Shown here: piece by piece, positions 9,838 to 19,446 of the stretch
Layout of the letters: each line of letters begins with the position of its first letter
How positions within the stretch are numbered: position 1 is the first letter of the stretch
Source: Photorhabdus caribbeanensis
GTDB lineage: Bacteria > Pseudomonadota > Gammaproteobacteria > Enterobacterales > Enterobacteriaceae
Direction: 5' to 3'
Assembly (NCBI RefSeq): GCF_018448885.1
Contig: NZ_RCWB01000001.1
Coordinates: forward strand, 333,691 to 397,690
Length of the DNA stretch: 64,000 nt
The notes under the pieces: generated by a model
Seen by the model: the letters and a program-made list of their open reading frames with translations, nothing else
Told to the model about the DNA's origin: nothing
Database searches by the model: none
Position numbers and translations under genes: made by a program

Positions 9838-9878
9838 TTTTAGCTTAGTCGTAATTTTAATTCAGTAATAAGTATCAG

Positions 9879-9907
9879 TGCCGCTCCGACAGGGGCGGCA
9901 TTTTTTT
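9879..9907 (+). terminator. Terminator between grpE and ung
   Basis: TGCCGCTCC and GGGGCGGCA form a GC-rich stem followed by seven T residues. Confidence 0.85.
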
Positions 9908-10586
9908 ATTGTGGCAACTCAGGTGTCCAGTTAATTGGCGCGATGCCTTGTTTTTCTAGCAATGCATTGGCTTTTGAAAAGTGTTTGCAGCCAAAGAACC
10001 CTCGGTGGGCAGATAGTGGAGATGGATGAGGTGCTTTGAGAACATGATGTTTATTAGCATCAATAAAGTAGCCCTTTTTTTGAGCGTGGGAACCCCAAAG
10101 CAGAAAAACGACGCCTGAACGGTGCTCATTGATAGCGGCAATGACTTTATCAGTGAAAGTTTCCCATCCCAGATTCGCGTGGGAGTGTGCATTACCACGT
10201 TCTACGGTGAGTACGGTATTGAGTAGTAACACTCCTTGTTTAGCCCAACTGACTAGGCAACCGTGATTTGGATGCTGGAAGTCAGGTATATCGGATGCCA
10301 ATTCTTTGTACATATTAACCAGAGAAGGTGGTGTAGGAATACCCGGTTGTACAGAAAAAGAGAGGCCATGTGCTTGATTGGGGCCGTGGTAAGGGTCTTG
10401 CCCAAGTATCACCACCTTAATATCAGCCAATTCGGTGTAGCGGAATGCATTAAATACATCCTGTTGTGGCGGATAAATGGTTTTACCTGCCTGACGTTCT
10501 TTTGCGACATAGGCCAGTGTGTCGAGAAAATAGGGTTGTTTTTTCTCGTTACCGATTACGTCGTGCCATGTGAGAGGTGCGGACAT
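9906..10586 (-). CDS. ung: Uracil-DNA glycosylase
   Basis: 226 residues, family-1 UDG. It removes uracil from DNA in base excision repair. The water-activating loop GQDPYHGP puts the catalytic Asp at residue 64; [13 protein letters not shown] near residue 187 holds the catalytic histidine and the DNA-intercalation loop. It is convergent with grpE. Confidence 0.97.
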   Translation of the reverse strand: MSAPLTWHDVIGNEKKQPYFLDTLAYVAKERQAGKTIYPPQQDVFNAFRYTELADIKVVILGQDPYHGPNQAHGLSFSVQPGIPTPPSLVNMYKELASDIPDFQHPNHGCLVSWAKQGVLLLNTVLTVERGNAHSHANLGWETFTDKVIAAINEHRSGVVFLLWGSHAQKKGYFIDANKHHVLKAPHPSPLSAHRGFFGCKHFSKANALLEKQGIAPINWTPELPQ

Positions 10587-11150
10587 AGTAAATCCTTTTT
10601 ATAGATTACCAAATGGATGCTAGCTGACCGATTACAAAATCAGAGGAAAACCTTTGATGCACACTAAAACTAAATTCTTGATAACTATTTCAATGTTGTA
10701 AAGTATTTTTGAAAGTTTATCCAAAGAATTGCTTTGTGGTTAGCTATAGAAACTTATTTAAAACATAAGGTAGCAATATGTTTTATAGTAACTATATGAA
10801 ATTAACTGTTCTGAATCAATGAGTATCCTCATTTGTGTGAGTATATCGGAATGAGACATATTGGCCTGACCGAATACCCCAGATAATTCATTGATAATTT
10901 TGTTTATTGTGCGGGCGTAGAGATAGAAATGATTACGGGTATGCAATACCGTGAAGGGCCAGATTGTGGTTAAGGATAAGCTGGATCGTTTGAATATCGT
11001 ATGAAATCAAAACAATACTTGTTGTAAGCAGTCAGTTCACTTTGGCTCTTTTCTGGCTATTTATCGACAAATAATAGGTAGAAATTTCTCTGTTATCAGA
11101 GAGAAGAATCACAATTGCTTAATTTTTTTAACAAAATTTAAACATTTATT
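10587..11150. other. AT-rich intergenic stretch before the phospholipase gene
   Basis: No gene I can support. A minus-strand 62-codon open frame at 10758-10946 resembles nothing known to me and lacks a clear ribosome binding site. The right end of the stretch holds the sigma-28 promoter listed next. Confidence 0.4.
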
Positions 11151-11177
11151 TAACTTAATGGTATTCCCTGCCGATAG
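11151..11177 (+). promoter_or_regulatory. Near-consensus FliA (sigma-28) promoter of the phospholipase operon
   Basis: TAACTTAA at 11151-11158, an 11-base spacer, then GCCGATAG at 11170-11177. The flagellar sigma-28 consensus is TAAAGTTT-N11-GCCGATAA. The gene starts 55 bases downstream at 11233, after the ribosome binding site AGGGGA. Confidence 0.7.
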
Positions 11178-11232
11178 ATTAGTTGTACTAATTAGATCGT
11201 CGATTATTTTCAACTATCTTTAGGGGAATTTT

Positions 11233-12249
11233 ATGAGTTTATCAATTGAAATGAATCTATCAGTCGATTCAAGTTTTCCCGTTTTAAATAATCTTCAACT
11301 TGTTACACCGCCTTCTGTTCCAGATCAGAATATTGAAAAAGCGACCACAGAAGTTTTTTCCCTCTCTGAAACAACTAAACAAAGTAATAGAGTCTATCAA
11401 TCATTAATTAATGAGCAGAGTATTAACATTAATTTAAAGTCAATCACAGGAATTAAGTCTGAACAAATTAGTGGTAAACAATCTCATGAAATTGATTATA
11501 TGTTGACCTTAATTTCTGATGATGTCTACATACGCACCACGATGGGAATAGGTGATTATGTTCGTCTTTCTGACGGTGAATTATTAAAGGCAGGAATAGA
11601 ACCGGCAAATTTAAGGGATGAAACAACAGGTTTTCAGGCCGGTATTTATCGGAAAGATGATCTCTATATAGTTGCTTTTGTGGGCACTAATGATTTGAAG
11701 GATATATTAACTAATTTACGACAAGGTTTTGGATTTGATGAAGCTCAATATCATCAAGCCATTGATTTAGCTCGTACCGCCAGAATGGCATTTGGGGAAA
11801 ACTTATTATTTACCGGGCACTCTTTGGGAGGGGGATTAGCCGCGACAGCCGCATTATCAGTTGGAAAGCCTGCGGTAATATTTAATTCAGCCGGTGTTTC
11901 TGACAATATGATGAAAAATTTGGGGTTTTCACCCCAAGAGGGTAGGGCTATCGCTGAAAATGGATTGGTGCGTCATTATGTTGTGGAACATGATTTGCTT
12001 GATACATTACAACAGAAACTGCCCGTATCTCAGCCGATAGGACATAAAATCTTACTGAAATACAATGATAATTCAGGAGAATCAGATCAAGGGTTTCCTC
12101 ATAATCTGATACGTGGACTAAAAGCACATTCTCTTAAAAAGATGCTGGAATTATTAACGATATACAAACCTTGGTCATCTTTAAATGATGAACAGCAAGA
12201 AGAATCTCTAGTCAAGCTTAATGAACCGGATCTGAGTGTTTCCACATAA
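11233..12249 (+). CDS. Phospholipase A1-like lipase, flagellum co-regulated (PlaA/PhlA/YplA type)
   Basis: 338 residues. The nucleophile elbow FTGHSLGGGLAAT places the catalytic Ser at residue 197 in an alpha/beta-hydrolase of the lipase class 3 / DUF2974 group; VAFVGTND about 40 residues earlier probably supplies the oxyanion side. There is no Sec signal peptide. Yersinia YplA and Serratia PhlA phospholipases share this organisation: flagellar gene control, export through the flagellar apparatus, and a small partner gene. A sigma-28 promoter lies upstream here and an ankyrin gene directly downstream. The substrate (phospholipid) and export route are inferred from that family. Confidence 0.8.
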   Translation: MSLSIEMNLSVDSSFPVLNNLQLVTPPSVPDQNIEKATTEVFSLSETTKQSNRVYQSLINEQSININLKSITGIKSEQISGKQSHEIDYMLTLISDDVYIRTTMGIGDYVRLSDGELLKAGIEPANLRDETTGFQAGIYRKDDLYIVAFVGTNDLKDILTNLRQGFGFDEAQYHQAIDLARTARMAFGENLLFTGHSLGGGLAATAALSVGKPAVIFNSAGVSDNMMKNLGFSPQEGRAIAENGLVRHYVVEHDLLDTLQQKLPVSQPIGHKILLKYNDNSGESDQGFPHNLIRGLKAHSLKKMLELLTIYKPWSSLNDEQQEESLVKLNEPDLSVST

Positions 12250-12264
12250 TTAAAGAGAGGCGCG

Positions 12265-12858
12265 ATGAAAATGAAAATTGGTGAAGTAATTGAGCCTGAA
12301 TCGGAACTGGATTGTCAGCGGAGTGAAGAAAATATAACTCCGTTACAATGGGCTATATTCAATCAGCGAATGGATGATGTTAATAATTTGCTGAAAGAGG
12401 GCGCTGATCCTACTCAACCTGGTTTGCAACAAGAAAGTGCTTTACATACGGCTGCAAAAATCAACAACCCTGATTATCTTAAATCTTTGTTATCAATCGT
12501 GCCGGATGTGAATATTATGCATCCTGTAACCTTAGCAACACCTTTACATGTTGCAGTTCAGGTAGGAAGAAGAATGCAGATTGAATTACTGTTGGCCGCC
12601 GGTGCTAATCCTAATCAGGCTAATCGGATTGGAGATACTCCGTTACATATTGCAGCCAAAATCAATTCGCCGGAACTGGTGCTGATATTGTTGAAGTCGG
12701 GCGCTGATCCTAAATTGCAAAACAGGCAACAATCAACGTTCCAGATGTATCTCAATCTCACACCGTTAAAAGCGCAGAGCTATGAGATGCAAGCGGAATA
12801 TAATGAAGTCAATCATTGGCTGAAAGCTCAGCAAGTCAGCCGGTATTATTTGAAGTAA
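12265..12858 (+). CDS. Ankyrin-repeat partner or inhibitor of the phospholipase
   Basis: 197 residues, starting 15 bases after the lipase with ribosome binding site AGAGAGG. Four ankyrin-type units can be read: TPLQWAIFNQRMDDVNNLLK, SALHTAAKINNPDYLKSLL, TPLHVAVQVGRRMQIELLLA and TPLHIAAKINSPELVLILLK, each followed by G(A/S)DP-type turns. I recall that Serratia phospholipase A1 operons carry an ankyrin-like second gene that restrains the enzyme in the producer; the same role is likely here. It has no signal peptide, in agreement with a cytoplasmic protective function. Confidence 0.8.
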   Translation: MKMKIGEVIEPESELDCQRSEENITPLQWAIFNQRMDDVNNLLKEGADPTQPGLQQESALHTAAKINNPDYLKSLLSIVPDVNIMHPVTLATPLHVAVQVGRRMQIELLLAAGANPNQANRIGDTPLHIAAKINSPELVLILLKSGADPKLQNRQQSTFQMYLNLTPLKAQSYEMQAEYNEVNHWLKAQQVSRYYLK

Positions 12859-12865
12859 GATAAAA

Positions 12866-12890
12866 ACGGGCTATTTGGCCCGTTATTTTT
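12866..12890 (+). terminator. Terminator of the phospholipase operon
   Basis: AACGGGC and GCCCGTT form a stem with a short loop, followed by ATTTTT. Confidence 0.8.
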
Positions 12891-13442
12891 CATTTAAATA
12901 TCAATAAATTAAATCAGAAATTGTGGGTTGGAGCATTAGGATCAACTCACAAATCACCATGTTTTTATCGCATTTTATATATTCATTTATTTTCCTTAAT
13001 AAACAATGTCTAAAACCCACTGTTGCTGGATATATTACCTTAAATATATTTCTGTTTTTCACAGTGAGCTTATATGATAAATGATATCTACATTGCTATA
13101 AGTATCCTTAGAGTGAGCCAAGATATCATTTGCTACAGGAATATCTGCTTAGACAAATATCACAAGCCTAAAAGTGTAAATGCGTCTGGATCTACGGGGC
13201 AGAGTCTAGAGGATATATTCAAAGTTACCGATAATGGCGGATTCGGCTAATAAATCGCTTCCCATAATACCAATACACCTATGCCTTTTATTTTCTTTTT
13301 AAGCAATAATGCTTTATTTTTGTGGGTAACGACTTATGGTCAGTATACTTGCAGACGGTATCATTGACATCTACTGTGGAGGGAAGAAACTCACTACCGA
13401 ATGTTGTCCAGATGGACGTATCTATTATTTGTGGAGAAACAT
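12891..13442. other. Intergenic stretch without a supportable gene
   Basis: About 550 bases of AT-rich sequence between the ankyrin gene and the MFS gene. Overlapping short frames at 13288-13543 look like chance. The promoter of the MFS gene must be in its right half. Confidence 0.35.
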
Positions 13443-14657
13443 ATGACTTCATTCTCTGGACGAGCATCGCCTTATTCCGAGGCATTACGTTCCTCATCAT
13501 TCCGGAAATTGCTCATTGGTCAAGGCTTGTCAATGATTGGTGATGCAGTCTGTTTAGCTGCCCTTCCTGTCGCGTTGATTCATGCCAAACTTAGTGGGGA
13601 GGTTTTTGGCGTCATCATGGCTGCGGTAGGATTAGGGACGGTCATTGGGGCTGTTGCTGGAGGTCTGTTAGCAGACAGAAAGTCACCAAAACACATTCTC
13701 ATTGCGACAGATACTGCCAGAGGGTTAGCGCAAGTTGCTGCAACTATGTTACTTATGTTAAACGCCCCATGGTGGGGATTAGTACTTGCCTATTTAATAT
13801 TTGGTATTGGCATTGGCGTCTCTCGCCCATGTGCTCAAGTTCTGCTTGTAAACTTGCTACCCAAGCAAGCCTTAGTGGCAGGAAATGGAGCCATGAATTT
13901 TATAGATAACTTTGTGGCAGTAGTCTTTCCTGCCACAGTAGGAGTTATGATCATATTGTGGGAACCAGCATGGGGAATACTGGTTGATGGTATTACGTTT
14001 TTCGCAGCAGCTCTTTTTACTGCCCTGATACCCGATATAGGGGTTCGTGGTTCTGATGATAAATTCTCTATACGTGAGGTATTGAACGGTATCACAGTTA
14101 TTACTGGTAACTCTGTATTGCTACTCGGATTTATCGCGACATTGATCCTGAATGTCTTGTGTTTCCCTATTTTCTTAGTCATCGCTCCATACACAATCAG
14201 TGATCGATTCAGCGATACAATGTGGGGGTTTTGTCTGGCAGCTTCGGGAGCTGGTGCATGTATTGGATCTGTTATAACAGTACTTACTGCTGGGCACCAA
14301 CGTCTAATAAGACTTGCCGTGATCTGTGGTTTATTTCTCTGTAGTGCAATGTTTTTATTGGGTATAGGGGGCTTCTCTTGGATGGTCATTCTGGGGGCAA
14401 TGTTTGTTGGGATTGTTGAAGCATCCTGGCTTACTGGTTGGGCCACTGCTATGCAAACTCTCTCTCCGGAAAAAGACCTTGGAAAAGTTGTAGCAGTAGA
14501 TACTTTTGTTACCAGTGGTGCACACCCATTCATTTATCTTGGTGCAGGAATCATCGGTGCAACAGTGGGATATTCTGAAACACTAACATTGACTGCAATT
14601 GTCAGTGCTATTGGAATCATTGCCATCGCATTTGCTGCGATCATTCGCAAAATATGA
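13443..14657 (+). CDS. MFS-type efflux transporter
   Basis: 404 residues from the ATG at 13443, chosen over an upstream frame because GGAGAAAC precedes it and MTSFSGR begins a normal MFS N-terminus. About twelve membrane segments are visible. LLADRKSPKHILIATD after segments 1-2 is the A-motif (GxLaDrxGrr) region of the EntS/macrolide-efflux branch of the major facilitator superfamily. The substrate is unknown; drugs or siderophores are typical for the branch. It is followed after 12 bases by a membrane protein gene, so both are probably co-transcribed. Confidence 0.8.
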   Translation: MTSFSGRASPYSEALRSSSFRKLLIGQGLSMIGDAVCLAALPVALIHAKLSGEVFGVIMAAVGLGTVIGAVAGGLLADRKSPKHILIATDTARGLAQVAATMLLMLNAPWWGLVLAYLIFGIGIGVSRPCAQVLLVNLLPKQALVAGNGAMNFIDNFVAVVFPATVGVMIILWEPAWGILVDGITFFAAALFTALIPDIGVRGSDDKFSIREVLNGITVITGNSVLLLGFIATLILNVLCFPIFLVIAPYTISDRFSDTMWGFCLAASGAGACIGSVITVLTAGHQRLIRLAVICGLFLCSAMFLLGIGGFSWMVILGAMFVGIVEASWLTGWATAMQTLSPEKDLGKVVAVDTFVTSGAHPFIYLGAGIIGATVGYSETLTLTAIVSAIGIIAIAFAAIIRKI

Positions 14658-14669
14658 AAGGAGAATAAC

Positions 14670-15188
14670 ATGTCACTGACCACCATTATTAAAGATACCC
14701 CAATATGGGTCTGGATTCTTTTTGCTTTTCTCATCAGGCGCGGGATCAGTGCCTTGTATGATCGTGAAATGCGAATTGATCGTCTTTTTTTACTACCAAT
14801 AGTATTCCTGGTCTGGGGAATATATAACGTCATTTATGAAACAACATTCTCAGAGTTAGCCTTGATAGCGATGATAGCAGGTTTACTTGCCGGGATTGTA
14901 ATGGGATGGGGTTTGTGGCGTTCTCAACCAAGGTTACGCGAAAAAGCAGACAGTGATTTAATCATCCGTCCTGGTACTTCGTTAACGCTGACGCTGATTG
15001 TTATCACATTTATCGTTAAGTTTATTATTACGACTATGTTAAGTATTCACCCTGCGTTGTTGCATTCGTTACATTTCAATCTGTTTTTTGGCTTTAGCAA
15101 TGGTGTGCTTGACGGTATTTTCTGGGGAGGAACGCTAAATCTTTTTATTCCTTGGTACAGAAATAGGACCAAGAGTGTCTACAAATAG
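14670..15188 (+). CDS. DUF6622-like membrane protein
   Basis: 172 residues with about five membrane helices. The start DTPIWVWILFAFLIRRGISA, with a conserved tryptophan pair, and the segment RMRIDRLFLLPIVFLVWGIY-like region resemble the DUF6622 family of small inner-membrane proteins. ATG follows GAAAGGAGAA. It is the probable second gene of the MFS operon. Function is unknown. Confidence 0.6.
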   Translation: MSLTTIIKDTPIWVWILFAFLIRRGISALYDREMRIDRLFLLPIVFLVWGIYNVIYETTFSELALIAMIAGLLAGIVMGWGLWRSQPRLREKADSDLIIRPGTSLTLTLIVITFIVKFIITTMLSIHPALLHSLHFNLFFGFSNGVLDGIFWGGTLNLFIPWYRNRTKSVYK

Positions 15189-15327
15189 TGTTTATGAAAC
15201 TCTAATACTCTCTGTTCTCCCCAGCCATGCTGTATACCTGATGAATTATTAATAGAAATAAAGAAGCGTTTGCTGAGGGTCCTATTTACTTACAGAATAA
15301 TCTTACTACGTGAAACTGCATATTATA

Positions 15328-15356
15328 ATTAACGGGCCAATCGGCCCGTTTAAAGA
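15328..15356. terminator. Hairpin at the end of srmB
   Basis: AACGGGCC and GGCCCGTT pair around a short AATC loop, just beyond the srmB stop at 15358 and facing the DUF6622-like gene. It may serve both converging transcripts. Confidence 0.6.
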
Positions 15357-15357
15357 T

Positions 15358-16695
15358 TTACTCATTGTTATTGGTTGGCGCTTCCGATTTTGGATTACCG
15401 GAAGGTTTACGGCGTTTACCGATATTTTTGCTATCCCGATGACGTATTTTGGCTTTTTTCTTCGATTCTTCCGCTTTCTTTTTCTCTTTGCGTTTAGCCA
15501 ATACTTTTTTCGATGGCTTATTGCGAGCTTTGTCACTTGGTGCTTTGGTTGTTGGGCGAAGTTCATCAACCAGCCGCGATTTTAGTGGTTCATTCAGATA
15601 GCGACTGATTTTGCCTAATAAAGGATAATCATGTGCTTCCACTAAGGTAATTGCAGTACCTTTGCGACCTGCACGAGCTGTTCGGCCGATGCGGTGTAGA
15701 TAAACATCGGCGGTGCGCGGTAAATCGAAGTTGAATACATGACTGATATCATCAATATCCAATCCACGGGCAGCAACGTCTGTTGCAACCAGAACAGTGA
15801 TGCTGCCATCATTCAGGAGCTTAACTGCTTCCGTCCTTTTCGCCTGTACCATTTCCCCTTCAAGGAACCGGGCTTTAATGCCGGCTTGATGCAATTCACT
15901 TACAAGTTCGTGTACACGTTCACGTTTGCGAACAAAAATAATGGATTTAGTGACATCAGGTTGTTTCAGTAAATGGCAGAGCAGGGCTGTTTTGTGTACC
16001 AAATTATCTGCACGGTAGTAAAATTGCTGGATTTTTTTACGTTCACGACGTGATGGTTCCGCATCAATCTCAACTGGATCTTCCAGTAAACGTTCAGCAA
16101 AATCACGAATGGCTTCCCCTTCCAGAGTAGCAGAGAATAGCATGGTCTGTTTGCGCCAACGGGTTTCACCCGCTATGGTTTCAATATCGTTGGCAAAACC
16201 CATATCCAGCATACGATCGGCTTCATCAAGGATCAGTGTTTCAACTGCCCGGCAATCAAAGTTTTCTTCCTTGATATATTGCAGCAGACGGCCTGTAGTG
16301 GCGACGACAATATCTTGATTCTCGCTGAAAATTTCTGCGTGATTCATATAGGCTACGCCGCCAGTAATGGTAGCGATATCCAGATTGGTATGCGCAGCGA
16401 ATTCTTTTGCCTGATCTGCCACTTGCATGGCTAGCTCTCGGGTGGGTGTCAGAATCAGAATGCGTGGTGGTCCAGATTTTTTGCGTGGAAAATCCAATAA
16501 ATGTTGCATAGCTGGCAGCAGGTAAGCCGCGGTTTTACCGGTACCGGTAGGCGCTGATCCTAATACATCACGCCCGTCCATTGCTGCTGGAATAGCCGCA
16601 GCCTGAATGGCTGTTGGGCGGGAGTAACCTTTATCATTTAGGGCGTCAAGCAGGCGTTCATCAAGCTCAAGTTCAGAAAAGTTTGTTGCAGTCAT
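15358..16695 (-). CDS. srmB: DEAD-box RNA helicase SrmB
   Basis: 445 residues (E. coli 444). It assists early assembly of the 50S ribosomal subunit. Q motif and Walker A (APTGTGKT, 48-55), DEAD at 157-160, SAT, and HRIGRTARAG of motif VI are all present. The C-terminal 70 residues are a basic tail rich in Lys, Arg and Ser (for example KRKEKKKAEESKKKAK), typical of SrmB. It is divergent from trmN6, as in E. coli. Confidence 0.96.
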   Translation of the reverse strand: MTATNFSELELDERLLDALNDKGYSRPTAIQAAAIPAAMDGRDVLGSAPTGTGKTAAYLLPAMQHLLDFPRKKSGPPRILILTPTRELAMQVADQAKEFAAHTNLDIATITGGVAYMNHAEIFSENQDIVVATTGRLLQYIKEENFDCRAVETLILDEADRMLDMGFANDIETIAGETRWRKQTMLFSATLEGEAIRDFAERLLEDPVEIDAEPSRRERKKIQQFYYRADNLVHKTALLCHLLKQPDVTKSIIFVRKRERVHELVSELHQAGIKARFLEGEMVQAKRTEAVKLLNDGSITVLVATDVAARGLDIDDISHVFNFDLPRTADVYLHRIGRTARAGRKGTAITLVEAHDYPLLGKISRYLNEPLKSRLVDELRPTTKAPSDKARNKPSKKVLAKRKEKKKAEESKKKAKIRHRDSKNIGKRRKPSGNPKSEAPTNNNE

Positions 16696-16849
16696 TATAT
16701 ACCTCTGTTTAGGCCGCCGATTATAAACAGGTTGGGCGTATTGTTCATCTATTAAAGCGGTCAGTTAAGAGTAGATAGCTTTTATCGAAACATAATAACC
16801 CTTATCCTATGGCGAAATTTATTGAGCTAAATAGATATAGGTTATTAAT

Positions 16850-17584
16850 TTGAAACAGAAACGACCTTTACGCCGGGATGGATTTACTTTCAAGCGATTT
16901 TTTGTTGGTCATGATCGGTGTGCGATGAAAGTCGGGACTGATGGCGTTTTATTGGGAGCATGGGCTCCGGTGAGTGATAAAAAAACGATTTTAGATATTG
17001 GCTGTGGCAGTGGACTCATTGCGTTGATGCTAGCACAGCGTGCGGATGAAAATACTAAAATTGATGCAGTGGAACTGGATACAGAAGCCGCATTGCAGGC
17101 GCAAGATAATGTAGAACAATCTCCTTGGCGGAAAAGAATAGATGTTTATCAGCAGGATATTGGTGATTTTGCTGAACAGTATTCGCAATGTTATGACTTA
17201 ATTGTCAGTAATCCCCCCTATTTTCAACCGGCTGTTGCTTGTCGAAATGAGGCAAGGGAACAGGCTCGTTATACGGGGTCACTGACTCACCAGCGATTAT
17301 TACAATATGCAGAGAAGTTGATTACAACGGATGGTCTGTTTTGTGTGGTACTGCCATATGCCATTGGTGAGGAATTTGAAACAATGGCATGTCGTTTGGG
17401 TTGGTTTTCCCATCATCGGGTCAATATTCGCGACAGGCAAAGCAAACCATTGCATCGGATATTATTGGCATTTTCCCGTAAGGAAAAAACCGGCTTAATT
17501 AGTGAATTGACTATTCGTCAGCCAGACGGTACATATACGCAAGAATTTCAGCAATTGGTGACGGATTTCTATCTCTATTATTGA
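16850..17584 (+). CDS. trmN6: tRNA1(Val) (adenine-37-N6)-methyltransferase
   Basis: 244 residues from a TTG start. It makes m6A37 in tRNA-Val using S-adenosylmethionine. The SAM-binding motif LDIGCGSGLIALMLAQR and the catalytic NPPY at residues 121-124 are clear. It also has the usual FTFKRFFVGHDRCAMKVGTD N-terminus of the YfiC/TrmN6 family. It lies between srmB and nadB, convergent with nadB. Confidence 0.93.
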   Translation: MKQKRPLRRDGFTFKRFFVGHDRCAMKVGTDGVLLGAWAPVSDKKTILDIGCGSGLIALMLAQRADENTKIDAVELDTEAALQAQDNVEQSPWRKRIDVYQQDIGDFAEQYSQCYDLIVSNPPYFQPAVACRNEAREQARYTGSLTHQRLLQYAEKLITTDGLFCVVLPYAIGEEFETMACRLGWFSHHRVNIRDRQSKPLHRILLAFSRKEKTGLISELTIRQPDGTYTQEFQQLVTDFYLYY

Positions 17585-17639
17585 ATTATTGACAAAACCA
17601 CGCCGGAGCGTGGTCATGCAGAGGTTTTGCCAGCAAAAA

Positions 17640-19244
17640 TCAGGGGATCAAAATCGTTGGTTTTGATTCTGGCAGTAAATCGGGATAATCCAGTGTGAAA
17701 TGCAGACCTCGGCTCTCCTTCCTGTCTAACGCACAACGCACGATTAATTCAGCGACTTGCACCAGATTTCGTAATTCCAGCAGATTGTTAGAAATCCTGA
17801 AATTGGAATAATAATCGTGAATTTCCTGTTGCAACATATTAATACGGCGCAGTGCTCGTTCCAGGCGTTTGGTTGTACGCACAATGCCGACGTAATCCCA
17901 CATAAATAAGCGTAATTCGTGCCAGTTGTGCTGAATGACGACCTGTTCATCTGAATTGTCAACCCGGCTCTCATCCCAGAAGGGGAGTGGTGGTACTTCT
18001 GCTATTGTTTCAATCTGTTGTTGGATATCTTCTGCGGCAGACCAGCCGTACACCAGACACTCCAGCAGAGAGTTAGATGCCATACGGTTTGCACCATGCA
18101 GACCTGTATAGCTGACTTCACCGATAGCATATAAATTGTGGAGGTCTGTGTGTCCCTGATGATCGACAACAATACCACCGCAGGTGTAATGGGCGGCAGG
18201 AACGATTGGGATCGGTTCTTTTGTTAGATCAAAGCCCAGTGTCAGCAGTTTTTCATAAATCATAGGAAAATGGTGGATAATGAAATCCGCTGGTTTGTGG
18301 CTGATATCCAGAAACATGCAGTCAGCACCAAGGCGTTTCATTTCATGGTCAATCGCCCGTGCTACGATATCGCGAGGGGCTAATTCAGCACGTTCATCAA
18401 AATCAAGCATAAAGCGGCTGCCATCTGGTCGTTTCAGATATGCCCCTTCACCTCGCAAGGCTTCTGTCAACAGGAAATTGCGTGCCTGTGGATGGAAAAG
18501 GCAAGTCGGGTGAAACTGGTTAAATTCGAGATTGGCGATGCGGCAACCCGCGCGCCATGCCATTGCAATGCCATCGCCGGATGAGATATCGGGATTGGTC
18601 GTATATTGATAGACTTTAGCTGCGCCGCCTGTCGCTAATACCACGACTTTGGCGCGATAAGTTTCCACCTGTTCTTGCTGACGGTTCCAGATATAAGCGC
18701 CGACGACTCGGTTTTCACCATCTAACCGGGCTTTATTGGAAGTAATTAAGTCAACCGCGTTGTAGCGCTCTTTCACCGTAATATTCGGATGAGACATCGC
18801 TTTATCAACCAGTGTCGTTTCTACCTCTTTGCCGGTTGTATCAGCATGATGCAGAATACGACGATGGCTGTGACCACCTTCACGGGTCAGATGATATTGT
18901 TTTTCTCCCTCTTCGCTGGTTTCTGTATCAAACATAACCCCTTGATCAATCAACCATTGTACGCAATGACGGGCATTGCTGGTGATAAACTCAACAGCGC
19001 TTTTATCGCAAAGCCCAGATCCGGCGATAAGGGTATCTTCAACATGAGATGCGATACTGTCTGTTTTATCAAATACAGCGGCGATACCGCCCTGAGCATA
19101 ATAGGATGCACCTTCGCTGAGAATACTCTTACTTAATACAGTGACTTTATATTGTGAGGCCAGCCGTAAAGCCAGAGACAGGCCAGCGACACCGCTGCCG
19201 ATAATAAGTACATCGCTGTAATGTTGTGAGAATAATGATTGCAT
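17640..19244 (-). CDS. nadB: L-aspartate oxidase
   Basis: 534 residues from the ATG at 19244 ([20 protein letters not shown]); a longer frame from 19280 adds 12 non-conserved residues. NadB oxidises aspartate to iminoaspartate, the first step of de novo NAD synthesis with NadA. The FAD-binding [14 protein letters not shown], the active-site [10 protein letters not shown] and the substrate segment [11 protein letters not shown] are present, plus the succinate-dehydrogenase-like C-terminal domain. It is divergent from rpoE, as in E. coli. Confidence 0.95.
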   Translation of the reverse strand: MQSLFSQHYSDVLIIGSGVAGLSLALRLASQYKVTVLSKSILSEGASYYAQGGIAAVFDKTDSIASHVEDTLIAGSGLCDKSAVEFITSNARHCVQWLIDQGVMFDTETSEEGEKQYHLTREGGHSHRRILHHADTTGKEVETTLVDKAMSHPNITVKERYNAVDLITSNKARLDGENRVVGAYIWNRQQEQVETYRAKVVVLATGGAAKVYQYTTNPDISSGDGIAMAWRAGCRIANLEFNQFHPTCLFHPQARNFLLTEALRGEGAYLKRPDGSRFMLDFDERAELAPRDIVARAIDHEMKRLGADCMFLDISHKPADFIIHHFPMIYEKLLTLGFDLTKEPIPIVPAAHYTCGGIVVDHQGHTDLHNLYAIGEVSYTGLHGANRMASNSLLECLVYGWSAAEDIQQQIETIAEVPPLPFWDESRVDNSDEQVVIQHNWHELRLFMWDYVGIVRTTKRLERALRRINMLQQEIHDYYSNFRISNNLLELRNLVQVAELIVRCALDRKESRGLHFTLDYPDLLPESKPTILIP

Positions 19245-19321
19245 AATTGATGATGTATGAAGAAGATGGGTAAAAATCATGTTAGCCTATCAGATATGAG
19301 AAAGGCGATGATTGCAACAAA

Positions 19322-19384
19322 ATGATGGCAGAAATTGAACTTCGCAGAATTTTATTACTTAAAGCCATGCTTGCTTGGGAATAG
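19322..19384 (+). CDS. Possible 20-codon leader ORF upstream of rpoE
   Basis: ATG ATG start and 20 codons ending TAG 62 bases before rpoE, with a periodic basic and hydrophobic sequence (MMAEIELRRILLLKAMLAWE). A short translated leader is known in front of E. coli rpoE, but I cannot claim homology. No strong ribosome binding site is visible. A sigma-E-like promoter overlaps it, so it would be translated only from a more distal promoter. Confidence 0.25.
   Translation: MMAEIELRRILLLKAMLAWE
19337..19363 (+). promoter_or_regulatory. Possible sigma-E autoregulatory promoter of rpoE
   Basis: GAACTT at 19337-19342, a 16-base spacer, then TTAAA at 19359-19363. The -35 element matches the sigma-E consensus GAACTT well; the -10 is weaker than TCTRA. 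E. coli rpoE is autoregulated from such a promoter. Confidence 0.45.
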
Positions 19385-19446
19385 GACATCATGGTTAGTT
19401 CAGTAAATATCAATGTGGAGCTTTGCTTCGGGAGATTTAACCTCGG

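Noticed and set aside
10758..10946. 62-codon minus-strand open frame
   Set aside because: No ribosome binding site, no recognisable motif, and it lies in an otherwise empty AT-rich gap; kept only as part of the gap description.
13835..14533. 232-codon minus-strand frame within the MFS gene
   Set aside because: Antisense shadow of a strongly coding membrane protein; no independent start signal.
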